Shown here: one piece after another, positions 8,645 through 18,034 of the stretch
Layout of the letters: the number at the start of each line of letters is the position of its first letter
How positions within the stretch are numbered: position 1 is the first letter of the stretch
Origin: Pedobacter panaciterrae
GTDB taxonomy: Bacteria; Bacteroidota; Bacteroidia; Sphingobacteriales; Sphingobacteriaceae
Length of the DNA stretch: 64,000 nt
Direction of reading: 5' to 3'
Assembly (NCBI RefSeq): GCF_013204795.1
Contig: NZ_JABMKW010000004.1
Location: 60,507 to 124,506, forward strand
The notes under the pieces: generated by a model
What the model was told of the DNA's origin: nothing
The model's input: the letters and a program-made list of their open reading frames with translations, nothing else
The model's database searches: none
Program-made: the position numbers and the translations under genes

Positions 8645-8671
8645 GGGGAAGTCGTGGTTATGCTACTTACA
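8645..8671 (+). promoter_or_regulatory. Candidate ECF-sigma promoter, copy 2
   Basis: The exact 15-bp match to the element at 6612-6626 lies at 8657-8671, only 24 nt before the ATG of the TonB receptor. A G-rich -35-like stretch (CGGGGAA) precedes it at the equivalent distance. No third copy was seen before the later genes of the cluster, consistent with one operon from 8696 to 15953. Confidence 0.55.
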
Positions 8672-8695
8672 GTATAAATACACAATATTAAAATA

Positions 8696-11080
8696 ATGCT
8701 ATATCGTAAAACTTTACTTTCAATATTCTTTACCGCTCTATCATCTTATGTGTTCGCACAAAATTCTTCCATCTCTGGAATTGTAAAGGATAGCACCACA
8801 ACCATTTCCGGCGCTTCTGTTGTATTAAAAAATACAAAAACCGGAATCACAACTGATTCTAAAGGGTATTTTGAATTAACTAATCTCGTAAAAGGAGCCT
8901 ATACCATTCAGATAAGCTACCTCGGCTATATTGCAGAATCGAGACGGATAACACTGAAGGAGGGCGAAAAACTCAACATCAATTTTTCTCTAAAAAGGGA
9001 TCTCAGATTATTAAACGATGTAGCAATTGATGGAAAGACTAAAACACGAGAGATTAAAGAGTCCGGATTTTCGGTAAATGCCATTGAGACTAAAAAGTTT
9101 GCAAATACTACTGCCGACTTAAATCAGATTTTAAACAGGAGTACTGGTGTTAGAATCCGTGAGCAGGGTGGATTAGGTTCTGACTTCAAATTCTCCATCA
9201 ATGGGTTATCAGGAAAACAAGTCAAGTTTTTTATTGACGGTATCCCAATGGATGTAATGGGAAGTGCAATGTCATTAAATAACATTCCTGTTAACTTGGC
9301 AGAACGCCTAGAGGTTTATAAGGGGGTTGTACCTGTTCAATTGGGGGCAGATGCAATGGGTGGAGCCGTAAATGTGATTACAAACCAAAAGGTAAGCAAC
9401 TATCTTGACCTAAGTCATAGTTACGGTTCATTCAGCACCAACCGATCGGCACTAACGGGCCAATATGTTCATGAGAAAACAGGGATTATCATAAAAGGAA
9501 GTGGCTTTTTAAATTCATCTGTAAACAACTACAAAATGAAAGGTGTCGATGTAGTTGTGGGTGGTGTAAGAGATGGCAATTACATTACGGATGTTACCGA
9601 TGCGGAGTATGTGAAGGCAGATGTCAGACGTTTCCATGATAATTATTTATCAGCTCTTGGTCAGGTAGAAGTAGGTATCACCAATAAAACATGGGCAGAT
9701 GTGCTTTTCATTGGAGCCGGATACAATGAAGGTCATCAAGATTTGCAAACTGGCTTCGACCAAAACACGGTTTATGGAAAAGTTCGAAGAACCAACTATG
9801 CAAAAAGCGGAACTTTAAGATATAAAAAGGACAACCTATTTACCGAGGGCCTGAATTTTAGTGCATTTGCAGCAAGATCCAAAGACACATATAAAACCAC
9901 AGACACGCTGTTCCGCAATTATAATTGGGATGGGACCTGGTACGATAAAGGCTATACTGAAATGGGCAACGGGATTAAAACCATCGCCAATATCGTTAGA
10001 CCACGCACCTATGCAATGGGAAACTTGAGTTATGTCATAAATAGTCAGCATTCTCTAAACCTTAACTATACACTCGATCATTTAAAGAATGAAAACTACA
10101 ATCAGCTACAGGTAGATCGCGACAGTCTTCCTGGCCTGATGAATAAACAGATTGTAGGCTTTGCCTATCAGCAGAACTTGTTAGAAAACCGTTTGGTAAA
10201 CACCGTTTTTGGAAAATACTACCATCTTGGTTTAGAAAGGGCTAAATATATTAATGGCGCCTATGCATTACTCGATACTGCCTTTGGAAATTTTGGGTAT
10301 GGCATAGCTTCAAGGTATAAATTAACCAAAGGTCTCGGCATCAAGGCATCTTATGAGCATACTTACAGACTTCAGGAGGCGGAAGAAATGTTTGGCGACG
10401 GATTAAACCTGCAAGGTAATCCTGACTTAAAGCCTGAGCGCAGCGACAATATCAATTTTGGCGCATATTATGGCTTTCAAATTGATAAGAGCTCGTTTTT
10501 TATTGAAGCATCGGCATTTTACCGCAATGCGAAGGACTTTATTTTTCCTGTGCCAGATGTGCGTTCTAAATTGTTAAAAAACGAAAACCAATCAAGCGTT
10601 CGCATTACAGGCTTTGAATCTGAGGTAAGATATAACTACGCTCAGCTTCTTTCCCTAACATTAAACCTTACCTATCAAAATGCAATAAATACAACAAAAT
10701 TTGGGCAGACGGAATCTTACTATATTGAAGGAACGTATAAAAATAAAATCCCTAATCAGCCGTGGTTATTCGGAAACGCCGACTTCACCATTGGTCAAGA
10801 CAACATCCTTGGAAAAGATACCCGTTTGCAATTTAACTGGTTTACACAGTATGTAAACTGGTTCTATCTGACCTGGGAAAGTAAAGGAAATCCAAATGGA
10901 AAATCAGACATTCCTACACAATTTATCCATAACGCCTCTCTAAGTTATTCCCTTCAAAAAGGGAAGTACAACATTTCTGCAGAGTGCAGAAACCTAACAG
11001 ATCACCTTGCCTACGACAACTTTAAACTACAAAAACCTGGCAGGTCATTCTCCGTTAAACTCAGATATTTCATTCAATAA
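8696..11080 (+). CDS. TonB-dependent outer-membrane receptor, siderophore type
   Basis: This 794-residue protein has a signal peptide (about 1-21, ending SSYVFA), a carboxypeptidase-regulatory-like domain (about 25-100: ISGIVKDSTTTISGASV, YTIQISYLGY), a plug (about 120-230, with FFIDGIPMDVMGSA and LGADAMGGAVNVIT) and a barrel to the end. The terminal motif SVKLRYFIQ fits a beta-barrel ending in an aromatic-rich strand. It takes up a substrate using TonB energy. No SusD partner follows, which favours an iron-chelate or other small substrate over a glycan. The upstream FecI/FecR pair and PepSY protein support this. Confidence 0.9.
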   Translation: MLYRKTLLSIFFTALSSYVFAQNSSISGIVKDSTTTISGASVVLKNTKTGITTDSKGYFELTNLVKGAYTIQISYLGYIAESRRITLKEGEKLNINFSLKRDLRLLNDVAIDGKTKTREIKESGFSVNAIETKKFANTTADLNQILNRSTGVRIREQGGLGSDFKFSINGLSGKQVKFFIDGIPMDVMGSAMSLNNIPVNLAERLEVYKGVVPVQLGADAMGGAVNVITNQKVSNYLDLSHSYGSFSTNRSALTGQYVHEKTGIIIKGSGFLNSSVNNYKMKGVDVVVGGVRDGNYITDVTDAEYVKADVRRFHDNYLSALGQVEVGITNKTWADVLFIGAGYNEGHQDLQTGFDQNTVYGKVRRTNYAKSGTLRYKKDNLFTEGLNFSAFAARSKDTYKTTDTLFRNYNWDGTWYDKGYTEMGNGIKTIANIVRPRTYAMGNLSYVINSQHSLNLNYTLDHLKNENYNQLQVDRDSLPGLMNKQIVGFAYQQNLLENRLVNTVFGKYYHLGLERAKYINGAYALLDTAFGNFGYGIASRYKLTKGLGIKASYEHTYRLQEAEEMFGDGLNLQGNPDLKPERSDNINFGAYYGFQIDKSSFFIEASAFYRNAKDFIFPVPDVRSKLLKNENQSSVRITGFESEVRYNYAQLLSLTLNLTYQNAINTTKFGQTESYYIEGTYKNKIPNQPWLFGNADFTIGQDNILGKDTRLQFNWFTQYVNWFYLTWESKGNPNGKSDIPTQFIHNASLSYSLQKGKYNISAECRNLTDHLAYDNFKLQKPGRSFSVKLRYFIQ

Positions 11081-11102
11081 ATTAATATTTCACACAATAA
11101 GC

Positions 11103-12305
11103 ATGAATAAATTATTTTACTATACACCAAAACTGCTACTGGTTGCATTAATGCTCATATCAGTTAGCGGATGCGAAAAAAGAGACATTGGTAACGTAGA
11201 AGAAGGAACGAAATACGCTGCAATTCTATGTGTGGGCAGCTGGCCGAATACTGCTTATTACATCACCAGCATTCCTTCATTAACCAGCGGTACAATTAGC
11301 TTAAAGGGCAATGGTGCGGAAATGACAGGAAAAGTATATGCGCAGGATGTAGTGCAGAAAGATGGCTTTTACTATCATGCAAATGCCAATAGCGGGCGTT
11401 TAGGAAAATATCACGTAGAAAATGGATCATTGATCATAGACAAAGAAATTCCTTTTGCATGGTTAAACTGGAGTTCTTATGCCTGGGCAGATAATAACAC
11501 GTTGGTTATTTTCGGAGAAGGTAATGGAGAAGCGCGTTATGCGGTAGTTAAGGTAGATAAAATGACCATTAAAACTGGCACACTTGGCCTTGAAGCCATC
11601 CCTTCTGGATTTCAGACCTATAGTATCGGCTTTGCTGAATACAGGGCTAACAAATTATTTCTGGGATATGGTTTCGGGTCTAATGACTGGTCTCAGTATC
11701 CTAACATGCCTGTTTATCAAAAATCATTTGTTGCTGTTATAGATTATTCGACTATGGTTGTGGAAAAATCATTAGTGGATACGCGTACCACGGGGCTTGG
11801 CGGACCAAGTGTTTATGCTCCATCATCTTTTGTTGATGAAAACAATGACTTGTATTTCATTAGTGATCCGGTAAATGTATATGATTACAAATCACCTGCA
11901 GCAATGTACCGGATTAAAAACGGACAAACAGAAATTGACCCTAGCTATTTCTTCAATTTTTCCGCTGCTGCTAACAATGAAATGGCTCCGGCAATGTGGT
12001 ACATTGGTAATGGAAAAGCTATTGTAAGATCACGGATAGCCGGACAGTCCATTGATGCAGATCATTACTTCCGTGTTATTGACGTGAAAAATGGCACCCT
12101 TGTTAGAAAATTAGATCTGCCCGTGGATAAAGGTGAACGAATGGTAAATGGAGTAATTGTTGAAGATGGAAAAGCCTTTATTGCGGTTAATGCTGCCGAC
12201 AGAGACTACATTTGGGAGTATGATCCGGCTACTGAGAAATTAACAAAAGGTGTTGAATTTATAGGTGGCATCGATTACATCCTTCGTATAGAAAAACTGA
12301 AATAG
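11103..12305 (+). CDS. DUF4374-like lipoprotein, second copy
   Basis: I placed the start at ATG 11103, which gives MNKLFYYTPKLLLVALMLIS and then the lipobox Cys in SGCEKRD; the longer frame overlaps the receptor gene. The 400-residue product is a paralogue of 7359-8606, with the same order of conserved segments (YHANANSGRLGKYHVENG, PAMWYIGNGKAIVRS, LDLPVDKGERMV, DYILRIEKLK). It starts 22 nt after the TonB receptor. A repeated beta-propeller-like fold on the cell surface or periplasmic face is likely, perhaps helping capture the substrate. Confidence 0.8.
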   Translation: MNKLFYYTPKLLLVALMLISVSGCEKRDIGNVEEGTKYAAILCVGSWPNTAYYITSIPSLTSGTISLKGNGAEMTGKVYAQDVVQKDGFYYHANANSGRLGKYHVENGSLIIDKEIPFAWLNWSSYAWADNNTLVIFGEGNGEARYAVVKVDKMTIKTGTLGLEAIPSGFQTYSIGFAEYRANKLFLGYGFGSNDWSQYPNMPVYQKSFVAVIDYSTMVVEKSLVDTRTTGLGGPSVYAPSSFVDENNDLYFISDPVNVYDYKSPAAMYRIKNGQTEIDPSYFFNFSAAANNEMAPAMWYIGNGKAIVRSRIAGQSIDADHYFRVIDVKNGTLVRKLDLPVDKGERMVNGVIVEDGKAFIAVNAADRDYIWEYDPATEKLTKGVEFIGGIDYILRIEKLK

Positions 12306-12329
12306 TAGATATAACTTTTGACTTGATAA

Positions 12330-13457
12330 ATGGTTTTCAAAAAGATCAATGCCTGGTTTCATTTATGGCTTGGATTAGCATCCGGAATTATAGTATTTAT
12401 CCTAAGCATTACTGGCTGCGTCCTGGTATTTAAACAAGAAATAAAAAGCATTAGCTCACCATGGCTACACGCCCGAAAAACTATAGATGCTGATCAGTTT
12501 TTACCCCCTTCTGTGCTTTACAAAGCCGTTCAAAAAACTTTGCCAGGCAAGGAAGTGGAATCAGTATGGTATTACGGAGAAAACAGGACTGCACAACTTA
12601 CCATTCATGAATCGGATTCCATTGTCTATGTAAACCCTTATACTGCAAATGTGGTTGCCATGGTTGATCATGAAGACATCTTCCATTTTTTTGAAGATGG
12701 ACATTATTATATGTGGCTGCCAGAAAAAATAGGCCATCAAGTGGTAGGATGGGCCACTTTCATCTTCTTTTTTCTCCTTATAAGTGGCCTTATATTATGG
12801 TGGCCAAAAAAATGGACTAAAAAAACACGCGAGCAGAGTTTTAAAATAAAATGGCGTGCAAAATTTAAACGGGTAAATTACGACTTACACAATGTGCTCG
12901 GTTTTTATTCCATCATTATAGCCATTATTATGGCATTTACAGCACTAATGATGAGCTTCACCTGGTTTAACAAAAGTGTATACTGGATGGCTGGTGGAGA
13001 AGATAAGCCTCGTATACAGGCGTTGTCTGACACAACAAGCAATCCCAAATCAAATATGCTTTCACAGGTTGATAAGGCATGGCATAAAGGCATAAACGAA
13101 ATTGCTGAACACGAACGCAATGATATTCTGATGCATTTTCCAGAGAAAGCATCAGATCCGATTTATGTGTGTACGGATATGTACAGAGGAACATGGCGCG
13201 ATGTTTATCTGGATCAGCACACACTTGCGGAGTTACCTGCTTCAAGTAAAAGATTAAGAGACGAAGACCTTGCATCCTGGATCCGCCGGTCTAATTATGG
13301 CTTACACGTAGGAGCATTTGCTGGCCTTACAACAAAGATCATTTATTTTTTTGCCAGCCTGATATGTGCCAGTTTACCTGTTACTGGTTTCTATGTTTGG
13401 TGGGGTAAAAGAAAAAAAGCAGCAAAAAAAAATAAACTCGTTCCAATACTTTCTTAA
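12330..13457 (+). CDS. PepSY-associated membrane protein, iron-uptake type
   Basis: This 375-residue protein has four main transmembrane helices. TM1 is FHLWLGLASGIIVFILSITG, then comes a PepSY-like periplasmic part, TM2 (WATFIFFFLLISGLILWW), TM3 (DLHNVLGFYSIIIAIIMAF) and TM4 near the end, preceded by NYGLHVGAF. The conserved His residues on TM1, TM3 and before TM4 fit the heme-binding pattern of PepSY_TM/PiuB proteins, which are thought to reduce ferric siderophores at the inner membrane. It lies between two receptor genes in the same operon. Confidence 0.85.
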   Translation: MVFKKINAWFHLWLGLASGIIVFILSITGCVLVFKQEIKSISSPWLHARKTIDADQFLPPSVLYKAVQKTLPGKEVESVWYYGENRTAQLTIHESDSIVYVNPYTANVVAMVDHEDIFHFFEDGHYYMWLPEKIGHQVVGWATFIFFFLLISGLILWWPKKWTKKTREQSFKIKWRAKFKRVNYDLHNVLGFYSIIIAIIMAFTALMMSFTWFNKSVYWMAGGEDKPRIQALSDTTSNPKSNMLSQVDKAWHKGINEIAEHERNDILMHFPEKASDPIYVCTDMYRGTWRDVYLDQHTLAELPASSKRLRDEDLASWIRRSNYGLHVGAFAGLTTKIIYFFASLICASLPVTGFYVWWGKRKKAAKKNKLVPILS

Positions 13458-13466
13458 AGAAAACCT

Positions 13467-15953
13467 ATGAAAACATATAGTACAGGAGGCCCAAAGCTTT
13501 CTACAGGATTCCTATTACCCTTTATTTTGCAAATGGCATTTATCGCTTTTCAACTCCCTTGCTATGCACAAACTAAAGGCAATATATCGGGAAAGGTAGT
13601 TGATCCCCAGGGCATACCTATAGAATATGTTTCTGTAGGCTTGCTCTACGAAGATGGAAAAATGGTAAAAGGAGCATTAAGTGACTCAACTGGAAAATTC
13701 ACATTTTCGGCTGTCCCTGATGGAAAATACCTTGTAAAGGTTACCGGGGTAAGCTATCATCCGCTCACTACTCAATCATTTGTTATATCCGTAGAAAACA
13801 GAATACTGGACCTTGGCCTTTTAAAATTAAAGGAGGACAGCAAATTACTAAATGCAGTAGTGATCTCGGCACAGAAAAAGTTAGTAGAACAGACAATAGA
13901 TAAAACAGTAATTAATGTAGAAAACAGCATCTTATCTGAAGGCAATACGGCGTTAGAACTTCTTGAAAGGGCTCCCGGTGTTAAAGTTGGTGAAGATGGC
14001 CAGATTTCGTTAAAAGGCCGTTCTGGTGTGTTAGTGATGATCAATGGAAAATCAACTTATCTCTCTCCAAAAGAGTTAAGCACCTTATTAAAAGGAACCA
14101 ATTCTTCTTCTATTTCAAAAATAGAAATCATGAGCAATCCATCTGCTAAATATGACGCGGCCGGAAATGGTGGTATCATCAATATCCAGATGAAGAAAAA
14201 TATGAAAACCGGTTTAAATGGGTCAGTCTCTTTAAACGGAGGGGCTAGCAGGAATGCACGCTATGGCAGTGCACTAAGTTTAAACTACAGAAACGACAAG
14301 GTAAATGTTTATGGCAGCTATGATTACGGTTATCGTGGCGAAACAGAATACCTGGATTTTGTTAGACGCTTTTATGATAACGGCAATGCAGGAGGTATCG
14401 CAAGCCGGGCTTCTTATCAGGATACAGAAACCGATGAGCCACTACATACAAATAACTTCAGGCTTGGGCTTGATTACGAGCTTGACAGTTCCAATACAAT
14501 CGGGTTGCTTATAAATGGTAATGTTGGGAAATACACACATGATAGCAAGACTGGAAACAGACTAATTTCTGGTGATGGGACAATAATTAGTCGTATGGCT
14601 ACAACCAATTACGACCAGCAGAACTGGAAAAACTTAACATACAATGTTAACTATCTTCATAAATTTAAAAAAGAAGGCAGGACATTCTCAGCCGATGCTG
14701 ATTTTGCGAGTAATAGCTTTACTTCTAATCTAAATTTAAAGACAACAACACTTCCATCAACGGATGGACAAGCCGGAATAACCACAAACAGACGAGGATA
14801 TATCCCTGCCGTAACAGATGTATATCTTGCTAAAATAGATTACGCAGATCCCCTCACCAAAACGATAAAATTAGAAAGCGGACTAAAAAGCAGCATCATA
14901 CAATCCGACAATAACCTCCGATACGATGTACTAAACAATGGCAACTGGGAGTACGACAGTAATGGCAGCAATCATTTCAAGTATAAAGAACAGATACATG
15001 CAGGATATTTCAACATTAATAAAGAATTTAAAGGCTTTAGTGTACAAGCAGGTTTAAGAGGCGAATATACGAGAACACAGGGCCATCAAATAACTACTGA
15101 TTCTTTATTGATCCGCAGCTACTTTCAACTGTTTCCAAGTGTATTTATAAACAAGCCTATTGGCGGTAATCATCAAATTCAGGCTGCTTATAGCAGAAGA
15201 ATAGAAAGACCAGATTATGGGGACCTCAATCCGTTCAGAGTGTTCAGAGATCCGCTGCTTTTTTATCAGGGAAACCCCTTTTTAAAACCAGAACTGATCA
15301 ATACATTTCAATTGAGCCATAGCTTTAAGGGGAAATATACTACCGCAATAAACTACAACCAAACAACCGATGTGATTACCTGGCTAAGCGGCCAGATAGA
15401 TTCATTAAATACCACTTTTGAATCTCCTCAAAACTTAAACAGGCTCATTAACTATGGCATTAGCTTCACCGCTTCTACCACATTTATTGAATGGTGGAAT
15501 GGAACACATTTCGCAAACATTTTTCGTAACGAGTATAAAGGAAATGTGCAGAACAATACGTTTAACAACAATACAACGAGCTTTAGTTTCAACTCTCAAA
15601 ACTCATTTAAAGCCGGCAAGGGCTACACGATGGAATTAAGTGGATTTTATTACTCTGGTTCAGTTTATGGTATATCAACCTACAAAGGAAGCTATGCAAT
15701 ATCAACTGGTGTACAAAAAAACATATTGAAAGATAAGGGAAACATTAAGCTTATGGTAAATGACATTTTCCAATCTAACAGATACAGGGAGCAAACAAAA
15801 TATCAGAACATAGACATGTATACCAATAAAAGGCCTGATAGCCGTAGGATAATGTTATCTCTTTCTTACCGTTTCGGTAATCAAGACATTAGTAAAAAAG
15901 ACCGCAAAACAGGTAGCGAGGAAATTCAGAATAGAGTTAAGGGCGGTGGATAA
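13467..15953 (+). CDS. TonB-dependent receptor, outer-membrane beta-barrel family
   Basis: This 828-residue protein has a signal peptide in the first 35 residues, a carboxypeptidase-regulatory-like domain (GNISGKVVDPQGIPIEYVSV), a plug-like domain (TALELLERAPGVKVG, LVMINGKSTYLSPKEL, MSNPSAKYDAAGNGGIINI) and a long barrel. The plug pattern places it in the OMP_b-brl_3 subgroup, different from the receptor at 8696. It starts 9 nt after the PepSY gene and ends the operon. Whether it carries the same substrate as the first receptor cannot be told from sequence. Confidence 0.87.
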   Translation: MKTYSTGGPKLSTGFLLPFILQMAFIAFQLPCYAQTKGNISGKVVDPQGIPIEYVSVGLLYEDGKMVKGALSDSTGKFTFSAVPDGKYLVKVTGVSYHPLTTQSFVISVENRILDLGLLKLKEDSKLLNAVVISAQKKLVEQTIDKTVINVENSILSEGNTALELLERAPGVKVGEDGQISLKGRSGVLVMINGKSTYLSPKELSTLLKGTNSSSISKIEIMSNPSAKYDAAGNGGIINIQMKKNMKTGLNGSVSLNGGASRNARYGSALSLNYRNDKVNVYGSYDYGYRGETEYLDFVRRFYDNGNAGGIASRASYQDTETDEPLHTNNFRLGLDYELDSSNTIGLLINGNVGKYTHDSKTGNRLISGDGTIISRMATTNYDQQNWKNLTYNVNYLHKFKKEGRTFSADADFASNSFTSNLNLKTTTLPSTDGQAGITTNRRGYIPAVTDVYLAKIDYADPLTKTIKLESGLKSSIIQSDNNLRYDVLNNGNWEYDSNGSNHFKYKEQIHAGYFNINKEFKGFSVQAGLRGEYTRTQGHQITTDSLLIRSYFQLFPSVFINKPIGGNHQIQAAYSRRIERPDYGDLNPFRVFRDPLLFYQGNPFLKPELINTFQLSHSFKGKYTTAINYNQTTDVITWLSGQIDSLNTTFESPQNLNRLINYGISFTASTTFIEWWNGTHFANIFRNEYKGNVQNNTFNNNTTSFSFNSQNSFKAGKGYTMELSGFYYSGSVYGISTYKGSYAISTGVQKNILKDKGNIKLMVNDIFQSNRYREQTKYQNIDMYTNKRPDSRRIMLSLSYRFGNQDISKKDRKTGSEEIQNRVKGGG

Positions 15954-16287
15954 GCAATAATATACTTTGAATTATTATCCCCGCAATTAAACAAGCACTA
16001 ATGGCAATATATAGCCAGCTATTCCCAAAATAATTATGTTCAAATGAAGCTACGATTACATTGTAGGTCCATATTGCCAAAAAACCAGCAAACACCAACA
16101 CAGGCAATCCAAGAATAAAATATATTGTTGTAGGTTTTATGTCTTTCTCCGCATTTCTGATGGTGAGGCCACTAAAAGCAATTACCGTGAAAATGCCAAT
16201 CATCGCATAAGATGTGCTGTTTAGCAAATAGAACAAAAAGTATACAATAGCTAACGCAATATTTATATAGGATATGGACTTTAACAT
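15937..16287 (-). CDS. Small four-helix membrane protein, unknown
   Basis: The 116-residue product is almost entirely hydrophobic, with four predicted transmembrane segments and a short polar linker NAEKDIKPTTI between the second and third. I do not recognise a family. It converges on the TonB receptor gene with a 17-nt tail-to-tail overlap, so no terminator fits between them. Confidence 0.7.
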   Translation of the reverse strand: MLKSISYINIALAIVYFLFYLLNSTSYAMIGIFTVIAFSGLTIRNAEKDIKPTTIYFILGLPVLVFAGFLAIWTYNVIVASFEHNYFGNSWLYIAISACLIAGIIIQSILLLIHRP

Positions 16288-16392
16288 CTGTTAAAGATAC
16301 TGATTCAATTGCAGGGACTGCATTAAGAAAAATGTAAAACAAGAGAACCATTCGGCCTTATTTTTGTTTAACTTTCATAAACGAATATCATT

Positions 16393-16599
16393 ATGAAGAA
16401 AGAAACTAAAATAATTGCAGGTATATTGGCAGGAGTAGCTCTTGGCACAGCAATAGCAGTAATACTATCATCAGATAAAGATGGTGAAATGAAAGGCAAA
16501 GTAACCGATTGGTTCTGCGATTTATTAGATTCTTCTAAAGACAAGCTTGCAGATGTTTCAGATAAAGTGAAAGATACCATTGCAAAAGTAAGAGCGTAA
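16393..16599 (+). CDS. YtxH-like small stress-type membrane protein
   Basis: The 68-residue product starts with a glycine/alanine-rich transmembrane helix (IIAGILAGVALGTAIAVILSS), followed by a polar, amphipathic tail (LLDSSKDKLADVSDKVKDTI). This is the YtxH pattern, seen in many small stress proteins of unknown mechanism. TATTTTTG at 16359-16366 could be its -7 box. It lies 10 nt before the beta-CASP hydrolase gene and is probably co-transcribed. Confidence 0.72.
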   Translation: MKKETKIIAGILAGVALGTAIAVILSSDKDGEMKGKVTDWFCDLLDSSKDKLADVSDKVKDTIAKVRA

Positions 16600-16609
16600 T
16601 ATATTCTGA

Positions 16610-18007
16610 ATGAAGATTGCTTTTCATGGTGCAGCACGCGCTGTAACTGGTAGTAAACACCTTATTACCCTAAATAATGAGACTCAAATTTTATTGGACT
16701 GCGGCCTTTTTCAGGGCATGGGCGACATCACAGAGGGCTTAAATGAGTCCTTCGGATTTGATCCTGCAAAGGTTACTTACATGATCTTATCTCATGCGCA
16801 CATAGACCATTGCGGATTGCTGCCAAAGTTGGTTTCTGAAGGTTTTAATGGGCCTATATATTGTACTCCTGCAACGCGTGATCTGGCCAGGATCTTACTA
16901 TTGGATTCGGCCAAAATACAAATGCAGGATGCAGAATATGCAAACAGGAAAATTAAGCGTGTAGAAGATCAGGAAATGCCGCTCTACACAGACAAGGATG
17001 TTAGCAAAACGCTTAGTTTGTTTAAAACGGTTTCCTACGATCAGGATTTTGAAATAGACCCTAACATAACACTACGGTTTACCGATGCAGGACACATTGT
17101 TGGCAGTGCAGCGGTCCATCTAAAAATAACTGAAGATGGAAAGGTAACGAATATCACTTTTAGTGGAGACGTTGGCCGTTATGGGGATTTACTGTTAAAA
17201 AGTCCGCAAACATTTCCTCAGGCCGATTATATCATCATGGAATCTACCTATGGCGATTCCCTGCATGTTGATCTGGAGCCCATAGAGAATATGTTATTGC
17301 AGATTATTAAGAATACATGCGAGGTCAAAAAAGGGAAAGTAATTATACCGGCTTTTAGTGTAGGTCGTACTCAGGAACTACTTTATGCACTAAATGGACT
17401 GGAGCTTAAAAACCAATTGCCCGATGTCCGCTATTATGTAGACAGCCCTCTTTCACTTGAAGCGACTCAGGTATTAAAAGACCATCCGGAAGTATACAAC
17501 AATGGTGTTAAAGAGGTTTTCAAAGTAGACCATGATATCTTCGATTTCAGAGGTTTAAAATTTATAGAGAGCGTTGAAGAATCCAAAGCGCTGAATAGTG
17601 ATGATCGCCCTTGTGTAATTATATCCTCATCCGGAATGGCAGAGGGCGGTAGGGTTAGACATCACATCAGAAACAGCATCACCGATCGGAAAAACACCAT
17701 TTTAATGGTCGGTTATGCCACGGCTAATTCCTTAGCCGGCAGGTTAATTGCCGGGCAAAAAAGAGTTTGGCTATTTGGGCAGGAATATGACGTACAAGCC
17801 GAGGTCCGCTCTATAAAATCTATGAGTGCACATGGTGATTACGAAGATCTATTGCAATTTTTATCGGTGCAAGAGCCCTCAAAAGTTAAGCAGCTATTTC
17901 TTGTACATGGAGAATATGAAGTCCAACAAAAATTTGCGCAGCGCATCATCAACAATGGGTTTAAAAATGTAAACATTCCCGAATATCATCAGGAGTTTCA
18001 ATTATAA
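16610..18007 (+). CDS. Beta-CASP metallo-hydrolase (RNA-processing type MBL fold)
   Basis: This 465-residue protein has the MBL metal motif SHAHIDHCG (about residue 60), a His in DAGHIVGSA, and FSGDVG with the bridging Asp. The beta-CASP insert follows, with PAFSVGRTQELL, SSSGMAEGGR and MSAHGDYEDL. The C-terminal SAHGD and FLVHGE segments match the RMMBL zinc-binding region. Such proteins act as RNA endo- or exonucleases in the cytoplasm. The length is normal. A hairpin at 18010-18031 probably ends its transcript. Confidence 0.9.
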   Translation: MKIAFHGAARAVTGSKHLITLNNETQILLDCGLFQGMGDITEGLNESFGFDPAKVTYMILSHAHIDHCGLLPKLVSEGFNGPIYCTPATRDLARILLLDSAKIQMQDAEYANRKIKRVEDQEMPLYTDKDVSKTLSLFKTVSYDQDFEIDPNITLRFTDAGHIVGSAAVHLKITEDGKVTNITFSGDVGRYGDLLLKSPQTFPQADYIIMESTYGDSLHVDLEPIENMLLQIIKNTCEVKKGKVIIPAFSVGRTQELLYALNGLELKNQLPDVRYYVDSPLSLEATQVLKDHPEVYNNGVKEVFKVDHDIFDFRGLKFIESVEESKALNSDDRPCVIISSSGMAEGGRVRHHIRNSITDRKNTILMVGYATANSLAGRLIAGQKRVWLFGQEYDVQAEVRSIKSMSAHGDYEDLLQFLSVQEPSKVKQLFLVHGEYEVQQKFAQRIINNGFKNVNIPEYHQEFQL

Positions 18008-18009
18008 CA

Positions 18010-18031
18010 GGCAAAGGTTTTTATCTTTGCC
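18010..18031 (+). terminator. Hairpin between beta-CASP and methyltransferase genes
   Basis: GGCAAAG (18010-18016) pairs with CTTTGCC (18025-18031), followed by TTTAT. The right arm overlaps TATCTTTG (18022-18029), a match to the -7 promoter consensus only 5 nt before the next ATG (18035). It may be a terminator, or a promoter giving an almost leaderless transcript. Confidence 0.5.
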
Positions 18032-18034
18032 TTT

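Noticed and set aside
10990..11003. 11-nt match (CTAACAGATCA) to the candidate guide at 59550-59560
   Set aside because: It lies inside the TonB receptor coding sequence (NLTDH), and an 11-nt match is expected by chance in this much sequence. Not treated as a guide target.
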